From assembly GCA_947179485.1 (NCBI GenBank), contig OX359248.1, positions 44,092,847-44,156,846 of the forward strand: 64,000 bases of DNA, read 5' to 3'. Below are positions 45,322 through 56,620 of the stretch, piece after piece (the first letter of the stretch is position 1; each line of letters opens with the position of its first letter). The notes under the pieces are model-generated. The model made no database searches. It was given only the letters and a program-made list of their open reading frames with translations, and was not told where the DNA came from. The translations under genes were made by a program, and so were the position numbers. Source of the DNA: Allacma fusca (lineage: Eukaryota; Arthropoda; Collembola; Symphypleona; Sminthuridae).

Positions 45322-46255
45322 TTGCAGTTAAGAAAGTTTAGCTTGCAGTTAAGAAAGTTTAGCTTGCAGTTAAGAAAGTTTAGCTTGCAGTTAAGAAAGT
45401 TTAGCTTGCAGTTAAGAAAGTTTAGCTTGCAGTTAAGAAAGTTTAGCTTGCAGTTAAGAAAGTTTAGCTTTCAGTTAAGAAAGTTTAGCTTGCAGTTAGG
45501 AAAGTTTAGCTTACAGTTTAGTTTAGCTTGCAGTTAAGAAAGTTTAGCTTGCAGTTAAGGAAGTTTAGCTTGCAGTTAAGAAAGTTTAGCTTGCAGTTAA
45601 GAAAGTTTAGCTTGCAGTTAAGAAAGTTTAGCTTGCAGATAAGAAAGTCTAGCTTGCAGTTAAGGAAGTTTAGCTTGCAGTTAAGAAAGTTTAGCTTGCA
45701 GATAAGAAAGTCTAGCTTGCAGTTAAGTAAGTTTAGCTCACAGTTAAGAAAGTTTAGCTTGCAGTTAAGTTGAGCTTGCAGTTAAGAAAGTTTAGCTTGC
45801 AGTTAAGAAAAATTAGCTTGCAGTTAAGAGAGTTTAGCTTGCAGTTAGGTTTAGCTTGCAGTTAAGAAAGTTTAGCTTGCAGTTAAGAAAAATTAGCTTG
45901 CAGTTAAGAAAAATTAGCTTGCAGTTAGGAAAGTTTAGCTTGCAGTAAAGAAAGTTTAGCTTGCAGTTAAGAAAGTTTAGCTTGCAGTTAAGAAAGTTTA
46001 GCTTGCAGTTAAGAAAGTTTAGCTTTCAGTTAAGAAAGTTTAGCTTGCAGATAAGAAAGTCTAGCTTGCAGTAAAGAAAGTTTAGCTTGCAGTTAAGAAA
46101 GTTTAGCTTGCAGTTAAGAAATGTTAGCTTGCAGATAAGAAAGTCTAGCTTGCAGTTAAGGAAGTTTAGCTTGCAGTTAGGTTTAGCTTGCAGTTAAGAA
46201 AGTTTAGCTTGCAGTTAAGAAAGTTTAGCTTGCAGTTAAGAAAGTTTAGCTTGCA
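45322..46255. repeat. 719/1,337-bp repeat, copy 3 (partial)
   Basis: It matches 43,985 onwards at an offset of 1,337 bp, falling to 1,316 bp (one unit lost). The private AAATGTTAGC unit recurs at this offset (T at 44,806 and 46,122). Order is lost near 46,250, where AAGTTGAGC follows in place of GATAAGAAAGTC. Confidence 0.8.
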
Positions 46256-49200
46256 GTTAAGTTGAGCTTGCAGTTAAGAAAGTTTAGCTTGCAGTTAGGA
46301 AAGTTTAGCTTGCAGTAAAGAAAGTTTAGCTTGCAGATAAGAAAGTTTAGCTTGCAGTTAAGAAAGTTTAGCTTGCAGATAAGAAAGTCTAGCTTGCAGT
46401 TAAGGAAGTTTAGCTTGCAGTTAAGAAAGTTTAGCTTGCAGTTAGGAAAGTTTAGCTTGCAGTAAAGAAAGTTTAGCTTGCAGTTAAGAAAGTTTAGCTT
46501 GCAGTTAAGAAAGTTTAGCTTGCAGATAAGAAAAACTAGCTTGCAGTTAAGGAAGTTTAGCTTGCAGTTAGGTTTAGCTTGCAGTTAAGAAAGTTTAGCT
46601 TGCAGTTAAGAAAGTTTAGCTTGCAGTTAAGAAAAATTAGCTTGCAGTTAAGAAAAATTAGCTTGCAGTTAGGAAAGTTTAGCTTGCAGTAAAGAAAGTT
46701 TAGCTTGCTGTTAAGAACGTTTAGCTTGCAGATAAGAAAGTCTAGCTTGCAGTTAAGGAAGTTTAGCTTGCAGTTAGGTTTAGCTTGCAGTTAAGTTTAG
46801 CTTGCAGTTAAGAAAGTTTAGCTTGCAGTTAAGAAAGTTTAGCTTGCAGTTAAGAAAGTTTAGCTTGCAGTTAGGAAAGTTTAGCTTGCAGTAAAGAAAG
46901 TTTAGCTTGCAGTTAAGAAAGTTTAGCTTGCAGTTAAGAAAGTTTAGCTTGCAGTTAAGAAAGTTTAGCTTGCAGATAAGAAAGTTTAGCTTGCAGTTAA
47001 GAAAGTTTAGATTGCAGCTAAGAAAGTTTAGCTTGCCGTTAAGAAAGTTTAGCTTGCAGTTAAGAAAGTTTAGCTTGCAGTTAAGTAAGTTTAGCTTGCA
47101 GTTAAGAAAGTTTAGCTTGCAGTTAAGTTGAGCTTGCAGTTGAGAAAGTTTAGCTTGCAGTTAAGAAAGTTTAGCTTGCGGTTAAATTTAGCTCCTAGTT
47201 AAGAAAGTTTAGCTTGCAGTTAAGAAAGTTTTGCTTGCAGTTAAGAAAGTTTAGCTTGCAGTTAAGTTTAGCTTGCAGTTAAGAAAGTTTAGCTTGCAGT
47301 TAAGAAAGTTTAGCTTGCAGTTAAGAAAGTTTAGCTTGCAGTTAAGAAAGTTTAGCTTGCAGTTAAGAAAGTTTAGCTTGCAGTTAAGAAAGTTTAGCTT
47401 TCAGTTAAGAAAGTTTAGCTTGCAGTTAGGAAACTTTATCTTACAGTTTAGTTTAGCTTGCAGTTAAGAAAGTTTAGCTTGCAGTTAAGAAAGTTTAGCT
47501 TGCAGTTAAGAAAGTTAAGCTTGCAGTTAAGAAAGTTTAGCTTGCAGTTAAGAAAGTTTAGCTTGCAGTTAAGAAAGTTTATCTTGCAGTTGGGAAAGTT
47601 TAGCTTGCAGTAAAGAAAGTTTAGCTTGCAGTTAAGAAAGTTTAGCTTGCAGTTAAGAAAGTTTAGCTTGCAGTTAAGGAAGTTTAGCTTGCAGTTAGGT
47701 TTAGCTTGCAGTTAAGAAAGTTTAGCTTGCAGTTAAGAAAGTTTAGCTTGCAGTTAAGAAAGTTTAGCTTGCAGTTAAGTTGAGCTTGCAGTTAAGAAAG
47801 TTTAGCTCGCAGTTAAGAAAAATTAGCTTGCAGTTAAGAAAGTTTAGCTTGCAGTTAAGAAAGTTTAGCTGGCAGTTAAGAAAGTTTAGCTTGCAGTTAA
47901 GAAAGTTTAGCTTGCAGTTAAATTTAGATTGTAGTTAAGAAAGTTTTGCTTGCAGTTAAGAAAGTTTAGCTTGCAGTTAAGAGAGTTTAGCTTGCAGTTA
48001 AGAACGTTTAGCTTGCAGTTAGGAAAGTTTAGCTTACAGTTTAGTTTAGCTTGCAGTTAAGAAAGTTTAGCTTGCAGTTAAGAAAGTTTAGCTTGCAGTT
48101 AAGAAAGTTTAGCTTGCAGTTAAGAAAGTTTAGCTTGCGGTTAAGTTTAGCTCCTAGTTAAGAAAGTTTAGCTTGCAGTTAAGAAAGTTTAGCTTGCAGT
48201 TAAGGAAGTTTAGCTTGCAGTTAGGTTTAGCTTGCAGTTAAGAAAGTTTAGCTTGCAGTTAAGAAAGTTTAGCTTGCAGTTAAGAAAGTTTAGCTTGCAG
48301 TTAAGAAAGTTTAGCTTGCAGTTAAGTGAGCTTGCAGTTAAGAAAAATTAGCTTGCAGTTAAGAAAGTTTAGCTTGCAGTTAAGAAAGTTTAGCTTGCAG
48401 TTAAGAAAGTTTAGCTTGCAGATAAGAAAGTTTAGCTTGCAGTTAAGAAAGTTTAGGTTGCAGCTAAGAAAGTTTTGCTTGCCGTTAAGAACGTTTAGCT
48501 TGCAGTTAAGTTGAGCTTGCAGTTGAGAAAGTTGAGCTTGCAGTTGAGAAAGTTTAGCTTGCAGTTAAGAAAGTTTAGCTTTCAGTTAAGAAAGTTTAGC
48601 TTGCAGTTAGGAAAGTTTAGCTTACAGTTTAGTTTAGCTTGCAGTTAAGAAAGTTTAGCTTGCAGTTAAGAAAGTTTAGCTTGCAGTTAAGAAAGTTTAG
48701 CTTGCAGTTAAGAAAGTTTAGCTTGCAGTTAAGAAAGTTTAGCTTGCAGTTAAGAAAGTTTAGCTTGCAGTTAAGTTGAGCTTGCAGTTAAGAAAGTTTA
48801 GCTTGCAGATAAGAAAGTTTAGCTTGCAGTTAAGAAATTTTAGATTGCAGCTAAGAAAGTTTAGCTTGCAGTTAAGTAAGTTTAGCTTGCAGTTAAGAAA
48901 GTTTAGCTTGCAGTTAAGTTGAGCTTGCAGTTGAGAAAGTTTAGCTTGCAGTTAAGAAAGTTTAGCTTGCGGTTAAATTTAGCTCCTAGTGAAGAAAGTT
49001 TAGCTTGCAGTTAAGAAAGTTTAGCTTGCAGTTAAGTTTAGCTTGCAGTTAAGAAAGTTTAGCTTGCAGTTAAGAAAGTTTAGCTTGCAGTTAAGTTTAG
49101 CTTGCAGTTAAGAAAGTTTAGCTTGCAGTTAAGAAAGTTTAGCTTGCAGTTAAGAAAGTTTAGCTTGCAGTTAAGAAAGTTTAGCTTGCAGTTAAGAAAG

Positions 49201-50722
49201 TTTAGCTTTCAGTTAAGAAAGTTTAGCTTGCAGTTAGGAAACTTTATCTTACAGTTTAGTTTAGCCTGCAGTTAAGAAAGTTTAGCTTGCAGTTAAGAAA
49301 GTTTAGCTTGCAGTTAAGAAAGTTTAGCTTGCAGTTAAGAAAGTTTAGCTTGCAGTTAAGAAAGTTTAGCTTGCAGTTAAGAAAGTTTATCTTGCAGTTG
49401 GAAAAGTTTAGCTTGCAGTAAAGAAAGTTTAGCATGCAGTTAAGAAAGTTTAGCTTGCAGTTAAGAAAGTTTAGCTTGCAGTTAAGAAAGTTTAGCTTGC
49501 GGTTAAGTTTAGCTCCTAGTTAAGAAAGTTTAGCTTGCAGTTAAGAAAGTTTAGCTTGCAGTTAAGGAAGTTTAGCTTGCAGTTAGGTTTAGCTTGCAGT
49601 TAAGAAAGTTTAGCTTGCAGTTAAGAAAGTTTAGCTTGCAGTTAAGTTGAGCTTGCAGTTAAGAAAGTTTAACTTGCAGTTAAGAAAAATTAGCTTGAAG
49701 TTATGAAAGTTTAGCTTGCAGTTTAGAAAGTTTAGCTTGCAGTTAAGAAAGTTTAGCTTGCAGTTAAGAAAGTTTAGCTTGCAGATAAGAAAGTTTAGCT
49801 TGCAGTTAAGAAAGTTTAGGTTGCAGCTAAGAAAGTTTAGCTTGCCGTTAAGAACGTTTAGCTTGCAGTTAAGTAAGTTTAGCTTGCAGTTAAGAAAGTT
49901 TAGCTTTCAGTTAAGAAAGTTTAGCTTGCAGTTAGGAAAGTTTAGCTTACAGTTTAGTTTAGCTTGCAGTTAAGAAAGTTTAGCTTGCAGTTAAGAAAGT
50001 TTAGCTTGCAGTTAAGAAAGTTTAGCTTGCAGTTAAGAAAGTTTAGCTTGCAGTTAAGAAAGTTTAGCTTGCAGTTAAGAAAGTTTAGCTTGCAGTTGGG
50101 AAATTTTAGCTTGCAGTAAAGAAAGTTTAGCTTGCAGTTAAGAAAGTTTAGCTTGCAGTTAAGAAAGTTTAGCTTGCAGTTAAGAAAGTTTAGCTTGCAG
50201 TTAAGGAAGTTTAGCTTGCAGTTAAGAAAGTTTAGCTTGCATTTAGGAAAGTTTAGCTTGCAGTAAAGAAAGTTTAGCTTGCAGTTAAGAAAGTTTAGCT
50301 TGCAGTTAAGAAAGTTTAGCTTGCAGATAAGAAAGTCTAGCTTGCAGTTAAGGAAGTTTAGCTTGCAGTTAGGTTTAGCTTGCAAATAGGAAAGTTTAGC
50401 TTGCAGTTAAGAAAGTTTAGCTTGCAGTTAAGAAAGTTTAGCTTGCAGTTAAGTTGAGCTTGCAGTTAAGAAAGTTTAGCTTGCAGTTAAGAAAAATTAG
50501 CTTGCAGTTAAGAAAGTTTAGCTTGCAGTTAAGAAAGTTCAGCTTGCAGTTAAGAAAGTTTAGCTTGCAGTTAAGAAAGTTTAGCTTGCAGATAAGAAAG
50601 TTTAGCTTGCAGTTAAGAAAGTTTAGATTGCAGCTAAGAAAAATTAGCTTGCCGTTAAGAAAGTTTAGCTTGCAGTTAAGTAAGTTTAGCTTGCAGTTAA
50701 GAAAGTTTAGCTTGCAGTTAAG
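46256..50722. repeat. Mosaic of domain IV modules
   Basis: Shorter matches overlap here. About 47,130-47,650 matches 48,920-49,460 at 1,791-1,808 bp (private ACTTTATCTTACAG and CAGTTGGG/TTGGAAAAG units). About 48,137-48,500 matches 49,499-49,850 at 1,362-1,363 bp (GCGGTTAAG with CTCCTAG, TTTAGGTTGC, TTGCCGTTAAGAACG). The 1-bp shift is a rare 16-bp AAGTGAGC unit near 48,325. A CCTGCAG unit near 49,265 makes a PstI site. No non-satellite sequence is present. Confidence 0.7.
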
Positions 50723-51509
50723 TTGAGCTTGCAGTTAAGAAAGTTTAGCTTGCAGTTAAGAAAAATTAGCTTGCAGTTAAGAAAGTTTAGCTTGCAGTTA
50801 AGAAAGTTTAGCTTGCAGTTAAGAAAATTTAGCTTGCAGTTAAGAAAGTTTAGCTTGCAGTTAAGAGAGTTTAGCTTGCAGTTAAGAAAGTTTAGCTTGC
50901 AGTTAAGTTTAGCTTGCAGTTAAGTTTAGCTTGCAGTTAGGAAAGTTTAGCTTGCAGTTAAGAAAGTTTAGCTTGCAGTTAAGTTTAGCTTGCGGTTAAC
51001 AAAATTTAGCTTGCAGTTAAGTTTAGCTTGCAGTTAAGAAAGTTTAGCTTGCAGTTAAGTTTAGCTCCTAGTTAAGAAAGTTTAGCTTGCAGTTAAGAAA
51101 GTTTAGCTTGGAGTTAAGTTTAGCTTGCAGTTAAGAAAGTTTAGCTTGCAGGTAAGATAGTTTACCTTGCAGTTAAGAAAGTTAGGCTTGCAGTTAAGAA
51201 AGTTTAGCTTGGAGTTAAGAAAGTTTAGCTTGGAGTTAAGAAAGTTTAGCTTGGAGTTAAGAAAGTTAAGCTTGCAGTTAAGAAAGTTTAACTTGCAGTT
51301 AAGAAAGTTAAGCTTGCAGTTAAGAAAGTTTAGCTTGCAGTTAAGAAAGTTTAGCTTGCAGTTAAATTTAGATTGTAGTTAAGAAAGTTTTGCTTGCAGT
51401 TAAGAAAGTTTAGCTTGCAGTTAAGAGAGTTTAGCTTGCAGTTAAGAAAGTTTAGCTTGCAGTTAAGTAAGTTTAGCTTGCAGTTAAGAAAGTTTAGCTT
51501 GCAGTTAAG
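50723..51509. repeat. 787-bp repeat, copy 1
   Basis: It runs from an AAGTTGAGC unit to the next, 787 bp on. It holds AAGAGAG, GCGGTTAAC, CTCCTAG, GATAGTTTACC, three consecutive TTGGAG units, AAAGTTTAACTTGC, the AAATTTAGATTG module and TTAAGTAAG. It marks the switch from TTGCCG/TTTCAG units to the TTGGAG/GTTAAC units of domain V, which are also related to domain III. Confidence 0.78.
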
Positions 51510-52140
51510 TTGAGCTTGCAGTTAAGAAAGTTTAGCTTGCAGTTAAGAAAAATTAGCTTGCAGTTAAGAAAGTTTAGCTTGCAGTTAAGAAAGTTTAGCT
51601 TGCAGTTAAGAAAGTTTAGCTTGCAGTTAAGAAATTTTAGCTTGCAGTTAAGAGAGTTTAGCTTGCAGTTAAGAAAGTTTAGCTTGCAGTTAAGTTTAGC
51701 TTGCAGTTAAGTTTAGCTTGCAGTTAAGTTTAGCTTGCGGTTAACAAAATTTAGCTTGCAGTTAAGTTTAGCTTGCAGTTAAGAAAGTTTAGCTTGCAGT
51801 TAAGTTTAGCTCCTAGTTAAGAAAGTTTAGCTTGCAGTTAAGAAAGTTTAGCTTGGAGTTAAGAAAGTTTAGCTTGGAGTTAAGAAAGTTAAGCTTGCAG
51901 TTAAGAAAGCTTAACTTGCAGTTAAGAAAGTTAAGCTTGCAGTTAAGAAAGTTTAGCTTGCAGTTAAATTTAGATTGTAGTTAAGAAAGTTTTGCTTGCA
52001 GTTAAGAAAGTTTAGCTTGCAGTTAAGAGAGTTTAGCTTGCAGTGAAGAAAGTTTAGCTTGCAGTTAGGAAAGTTTAGCTTGCAGTTAAGAAAGTTTAGC
52101 TTGCAGTTAGGAAAGTTTAGCTTGCAGTAAAGAAAGTTTA
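51510..52140. repeat. 787-bp repeat, copy 2 (shortened)
   Basis: It matches copy 1 at an offset of 787 bp, then 745 bp by the CTCCTAG unit (51,065 and 51,810; two units lost), then 602 bp by the AAATTTAGATTG module. Deletions of whole units, including one TTGGAG unit and the TTTACC/TTAGGC pair, explain the shrinkage. Confidence 0.72.
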
Positions 52141-53820
52141 GCTTGCAGTTAAGAAACAATAGCTTGCAGTTAAGAAAGTCTAGCTTGCAGTTAAGGAGGT
52201 TTAGATTGCAGTTAGGTTTAGCTTGCAGTTAAGAAACTTTAGCTTGCAGTTAAGAAAGTTTAGCTTGCAGTTAAGAAAGTTTAGCTTGCAGTTAAGAAAG
52301 TTTAGCTTGCAGTTAAGAAAGTTTAGCTTGCGGTTAAGATAGTTTACCTTGCTTTTAAGAAAGTTTAGCTTGCAGTTAAGTTTAGCTTGCAGTTAAGAAA
52401 GTTTAGCTTGGAGTTAAGAAACAATAGCTTGCAGTTAAGAAAGTTTAGCTTGCAGTTAAGAACGTTTAGCTTGCAGTTAAGTTGAGCTTGCAGTTAAGAA
52501 AGTTTAGCTTGCAGTTAAGAAAAATTAGCTTGCAGTTAAGAAAGTTTAGCTTGCAGTTAAGAAAGTTTAGCTTGCAGTTAAGAAAGTTTAGCTTGCAGTT
52601 ATGTTTAGCTTGCAGTAAAGAAAGTTTAGCTTGCAGTTAAGAAGGTTTAGCTTGCAGTTAAGTTTAGCTTGCAGTTAAGTTTGGCTTGCAGTTAGAAAAG
52701 TTTAGCTTGCGGTTAACGAAATTTAGCTTGCAGTTAAGTTTAGCTTGCGGTTAACAAAATTTAGCTTGCAGTTAAGTTTAGCTTGCAGTTAAGAAAGTTT
52801 AGCTTGCAGTTAAGTTTAGCTCCTAGTTAAGAAAGTTTAGCTTGCAGTTAAGAAAGTTTAGCTTGGAGTTAAGAAAGTTTAGCTTGCAGTTAAGATAGTT
52901 TAAATTGCAGTTAAGAAAGTTAGGCTTGCAGTTAAGAAAGTTTAGCTTGGAGTTAAGAAAGTTTAGCTTGGAGTTAAGAAAGTTTAGCTTGGAGTTAAGA
53001 AAGTTAAGCTTGCAGTTAAGAAAGTTTAGCTTGCAGTTAAATTTAGATTGTAGTTAAGAAAGTTTTGCTTGCAGTTAAGAAAGTTTAGCTTGCAGTTAAG
53101 AGAGTTAAGCTTGCAGTTAAGTTTAGCTTGCAGTTAAGTTTGGCTTGCAGTTAGAAAAGTTTAGCTTGCGGTTAACAAAATTTAGCTTGCAGTTAAGTTT
53201 AGCTTGCGGTTAACAAAATTTAGCTTGCAGTTAAGTTTAGCTTGCAGTTAAGAAAGTTTAGCTTGCAGTTAAGTTTAGCTCCTAGTTAAGAAAGTTTAGC
53301 TTGCAGTTAAGAAAGTTTAGCTTGGAGTTAAGAAAGTTTAGCTTGCAGTTAAGATAGTTTAAATTGCAGTTAAGAAAGTTAGGCTTGCAGTTAAGAAAGT
53401 TTAGCTTGGAGTTAAGAAAGTTTAGCTTGGAGTTAAGAAAGTTTAGCTTATAGTTAAGAAAGTTAAGCTTGCAGTTAAGAAAGTTTAGCTTGCAGTTAAG
53501 AAAGTTAAGCTTGCAGTTAAGAAAGTTTAGCTTGCAGTTAAGAAAGTTTAGCTTGCAGTTAAATTTAGATTGTAGTTAAGAAAGTTTTGCTTGCAGTTAA
53601 GAAAGTTTAGCTTGCAGTTAAGAGAGTTAAGCTTGCAGTTAAGAACGTTTAGCTTGCAGTTAGGAAAGTTTAGCTTACAGTTTAGTTTAGCTTGCAGTTA
53701 AGAAAGTTTAGCTTGCAGTTAAGAAAGTTTAGCTTGCAGTTAAGAATGTTTAGCTTGCAGTTAAGAAAGTTTAGCTTGCAGTTAAGAAAGTTTAGCTTGC
53801 AGTTAGGAAATTTTAGCTTG
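52141..53820. repeat. Precursor-like block with a 459-bp repeat
   Basis: It contains the modules later assembled in the 1,400-bp HOR: AAACAATAGC, GCGGTTAAGATAG with TTACCTTGCTTTTAAG, TTATGTTTAGC, AAGAAGG, AAGTTTGGC, TTAGAAAAG and paired GCGGTTAAC units. The TTAGAAAAG to CTCCTAG stretch occurs twice at an offset of 459 bp (52,693 and 53,152; CTCCTAG at 52,820 and 53,279). About 53,150-53,800 also matches 53,980-54,630 at 829 bp. Confidence 0.75.
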
Positions 53821-55220
53821 CAGTTAAGAAAAATTAGCTTGCAGTTAAGAAAGTTTAGCTTGCAGTTAAGAAAGTTTAGCTTGCAGTTATGTTTAGCTTG
53901 CAGTAAAGAAAGTTTAGCTTGCAGTTAAGAAGGTTTAGCTTGCAGTTAAGTTTAGCTTGCAGTTAAGTTTGGCTTGCAGTTAGAAAAGTTTAGCTTGCGG
54001 TTAACAAAATTTAGCTTGCAGTTAAGTTTAGCTTGCGGTTAACAAAATTTAGCTTGCAGTTAAGTTTAGCTTGCAGTTAAGAAAGTTTAGCTTGCAGTTA
54101 AGTTTAGCTCCTAGTTAAGAAAGTTTAGCTTGCAGTTAAGAAAGTTTAGCTTGGAGTTAAGAAAGTTTAGCTTGCAGTTAAGATAGTTTAAATTGCAGTT
54201 AAGAAAGTTAGGCTTGCAGTTAAGAAAGTTTAGCTTGGAGTTAAGAAAGTTTAGCTTGGAGTTAAGAAAGTTTAGCTTGGAGTTAAGAAAGTTAAGCTTG
54301 CAGTTAAGAAAGTTTAGCTTGCAGTTAAGAAAGTTAAGCTTGCAGTTAAGAAAGTTTAGCTTGCAGTTAAGAAAGTTTAGCTTGCAGTTAAATTTAGATT
54401 GTAGTTAAGAAAGTTTTGCTTGCAGTTAAGAAAGTTTAGCTTGCAGTTAAGAGAGTTAAGCTTGCAGTTAAGAACGTTTAGCTTGCAGTTAGGAAAGTTT
54501 AGCTTACAGTTTAGTTTAGCTTGCAGTTAAGAAAGTTTAGCTTGCAGTTAAGAAAGTTTAGCTTGCAGTTAAGAATGTTTAGCTTGCAGTTAAGAAAGTT
54601 TAGCTTGCAGTTAAGAAAGTTTAGCTTGCAGTTAGGAAAGTTTAGCTTGCAGTAAAGAAAGTTTAGCTTGCAGTTAAGAAAGTTTAGCTTGCAGTTAGGA
54701 AAGTTTAGCTTGCAGTAAAGAAAGTTTAGCTTGCAGTTATAAAAGTTTAGCTTGCAGTTAAGAAAGTTTAGCTTGCAGTTAAAAAGTTTAGCTTGCAGTT
54801 TAGAAAGTTTAGCTTACAGTTAAATTTAGATTGTAGTTAAGAAAGTTTTGCTTGCAGTTAAGAAAGTTTAGCTTGCAGTTAAGAGAGTTTAGCTTGCAGT
54901 TAAGAACGTTTAGCTTGCAGTTAGGAAAGTTTAGCTTACAGTTTAGTTTAGCTTGCAGTTAAGAAAGTTAAGCTTGCAGTTAAGAAAGTTTAGCTTGCAG
55001 TTATGAAAGTTTAGCTTGCAGTTAAGAAAGTTTAGCTTGCGGTTAAGATAGTTTACCTTGCTTTTAAGAAAGTTTAGCTTGCAGTTAAGTTTAGCTTGCA
55101 GTTAAGAAAGTTTAGCTTGGAGTTAAGAAACAATAGCTTGCAGTTAAGAAAGTTTAGCTTGCAGTTAAGAACGTTTAGCTTGCAGTTAAGTTGAGCTTGC
55201 AGTTAAGAAAGTTTAGCTTG
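53821..55220. repeat. 1,400-bp higher-order repeat, copy 1
   Basis: Unit by unit I count 56 units of 21 bp, 12 of 17 bp and one of 20 bp (TTAAAAAG), which sum to exactly 1,400 bp. Order: AAAAATTAGC, TTATG, AAGAAGG, TTTGGC, two GCGGTTAAC units, CTCCTAG, four TTGGAG units, AAATTTAGATTG, TTACAGTTTAG, AAGAATG, TTATAAAAG, TTAAAAAG, TTTAGAAAG, a second AAATTTAGATTG and TTACAGTTTAG, TTATGAAAG, GCTTTTAAG, AAACAATAGC, AAGTTGAGC. The only difference from copy 2 that I noticed is AA at 54,191-54,192 where copy 2 has CC. Confidence 0.92.
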
Positions 55221-56620
55221 CAGTTAAGAAAAATTAGCTTGCAGTTAAGAAAGTTTAGCTTGCAGTTAAGAAAGTTTAGCTTGCAGTTATGTTTAGCTTG
55301 CAGTAAAGAAAGTTTAGCTTGCAGTTAAGAAGGTTTAGCTTGCAGTTAAGTTTAGCTTGCAGTTAAGTTTGGCTTGCAGTTAGAAAAGTTTAGCTTGCGG
55401 TTAACAAAATTTAGCTTGCAGTTAAGTTTAGCTTGCGGTTAACAAAATTTAGCTTGCAGTTAAGTTTAGCTTGCAGTTAAGAAAGTTTAGCTTGCAGTTA
55501 AGTTTAGCTCCTAGTTAAGAAAGTTTAGCTTGCAGTTAAGAAAGTTTAGCTTGGAGTTAAGAAAGTTTAGCTTGCAGTTAAGATAGTTTACCTTGCAGTT
55601 AAGAAAGTTAGGCTTGCAGTTAAGAAAGTTTAGCTTGGAGTTAAGAAAGTTTAGCTTGGAGTTAAGAAAGTTTAGCTTGGAGTTAAGAAAGTTAAGCTTG
55701 CAGTTAAGAAAGTTTAGCTTGCAGTTAAGAAAGTTAAGCTTGCAGTTAAGAAAGTTTAGCTTGCAGTTAAGAAAGTTTAGCTTGCAGTTAAATTTAGATT
55801 GTAGTTAAGAAAGTTTTGCTTGCAGTTAAGAAAGTTTAGCTTGCAGTTAAGAGAGTTAAGCTTGCAGTTAAGAACGTTTAGCTTGCAGTTAGGAAAGTTT
55901 AGCTTACAGTTTAGTTTAGCTTGCAGTTAAGAAAGTTTAGCTTGCAGTTAAGAAAGTTTAGCTTGCAGTTAAGAATGTTTAGCTTGCAGTTAAGAAAGTT
56001 TAGCTTGCAGTTAAGAAAGTTTAGCTTGCAGTTAGGAAAGTTTAGCTTGCAGTAAAGAAAGTTTAGCTTGCAGTTAAGAAAGTTTAGCTTGCAGTTAGGA
56101 AAGTTTAGCTTGCAGTAAAGAAAGTTTAGCTTGCAGTTATAAAAGTTTAGCTTGCAGTTAAGAAAGTTTAGCTTGCAGTTAAAAAGTTTAGCTTGCAGTT
56201 TAGAAAGTTTAGCTTACAGTTAAATTTAGATTGTAGTTAAGAAAGTTTTGCTTGCAGTTAAGAAAGTTTAGCTTGCAGTTAAGAGAGTTTAGCTTGCAGT
56301 TAAGAACGTTTAGCTTGCAGTTAGGAAAGTTTAGCTTACAGTTTAGTTTAGCTTGCAGTTAAGAAAGTTAAGCTTGCAGTTAAGAAAGTTTAGCTTGCAG
56401 TTATGAAAGTTTAGCTTGCAGTTAAGAAAGTTTAGCTTGCGGTTAAGATAGTTTACCTTGCTTTTAAGAAAGTTTAGCTTGCAGTTAAGTTTAGCTTGCA
56501 GTTAAGAAAGTTTAGCTTGGAGTTAAGAAACAATAGCTTGCAGTTAAGAAAGTTTAGCTTGCAGTTAAGAACGTTTAGCTTGCAGTTAAGTTGAGCTTGC
56601 AGTTAAGAAAGTTTAGCTTG
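55221..56620. repeat. 1,400-bp higher-order repeat, copy 2
   Basis: The complete second copy. Every landmark of copy 1 recurs exactly 1,400 bp later, including rare units such as GCTTTTAAG, AAACAATAGC and TTATAAAAG. It carries TTTACC at 55,588-55,593, like copy 3. Such near-identity over 1.4 kb points to recent amplification or strong homogenisation. Confidence 0.92.

Noticed and set aside
49954..50385. 143-codon open frame on the - strand (FLNCKLN repeats)
   Set aside because: Same cause on the other strand. It also starts at TTG, and it runs over ordinary satellite units with no other coding signal.
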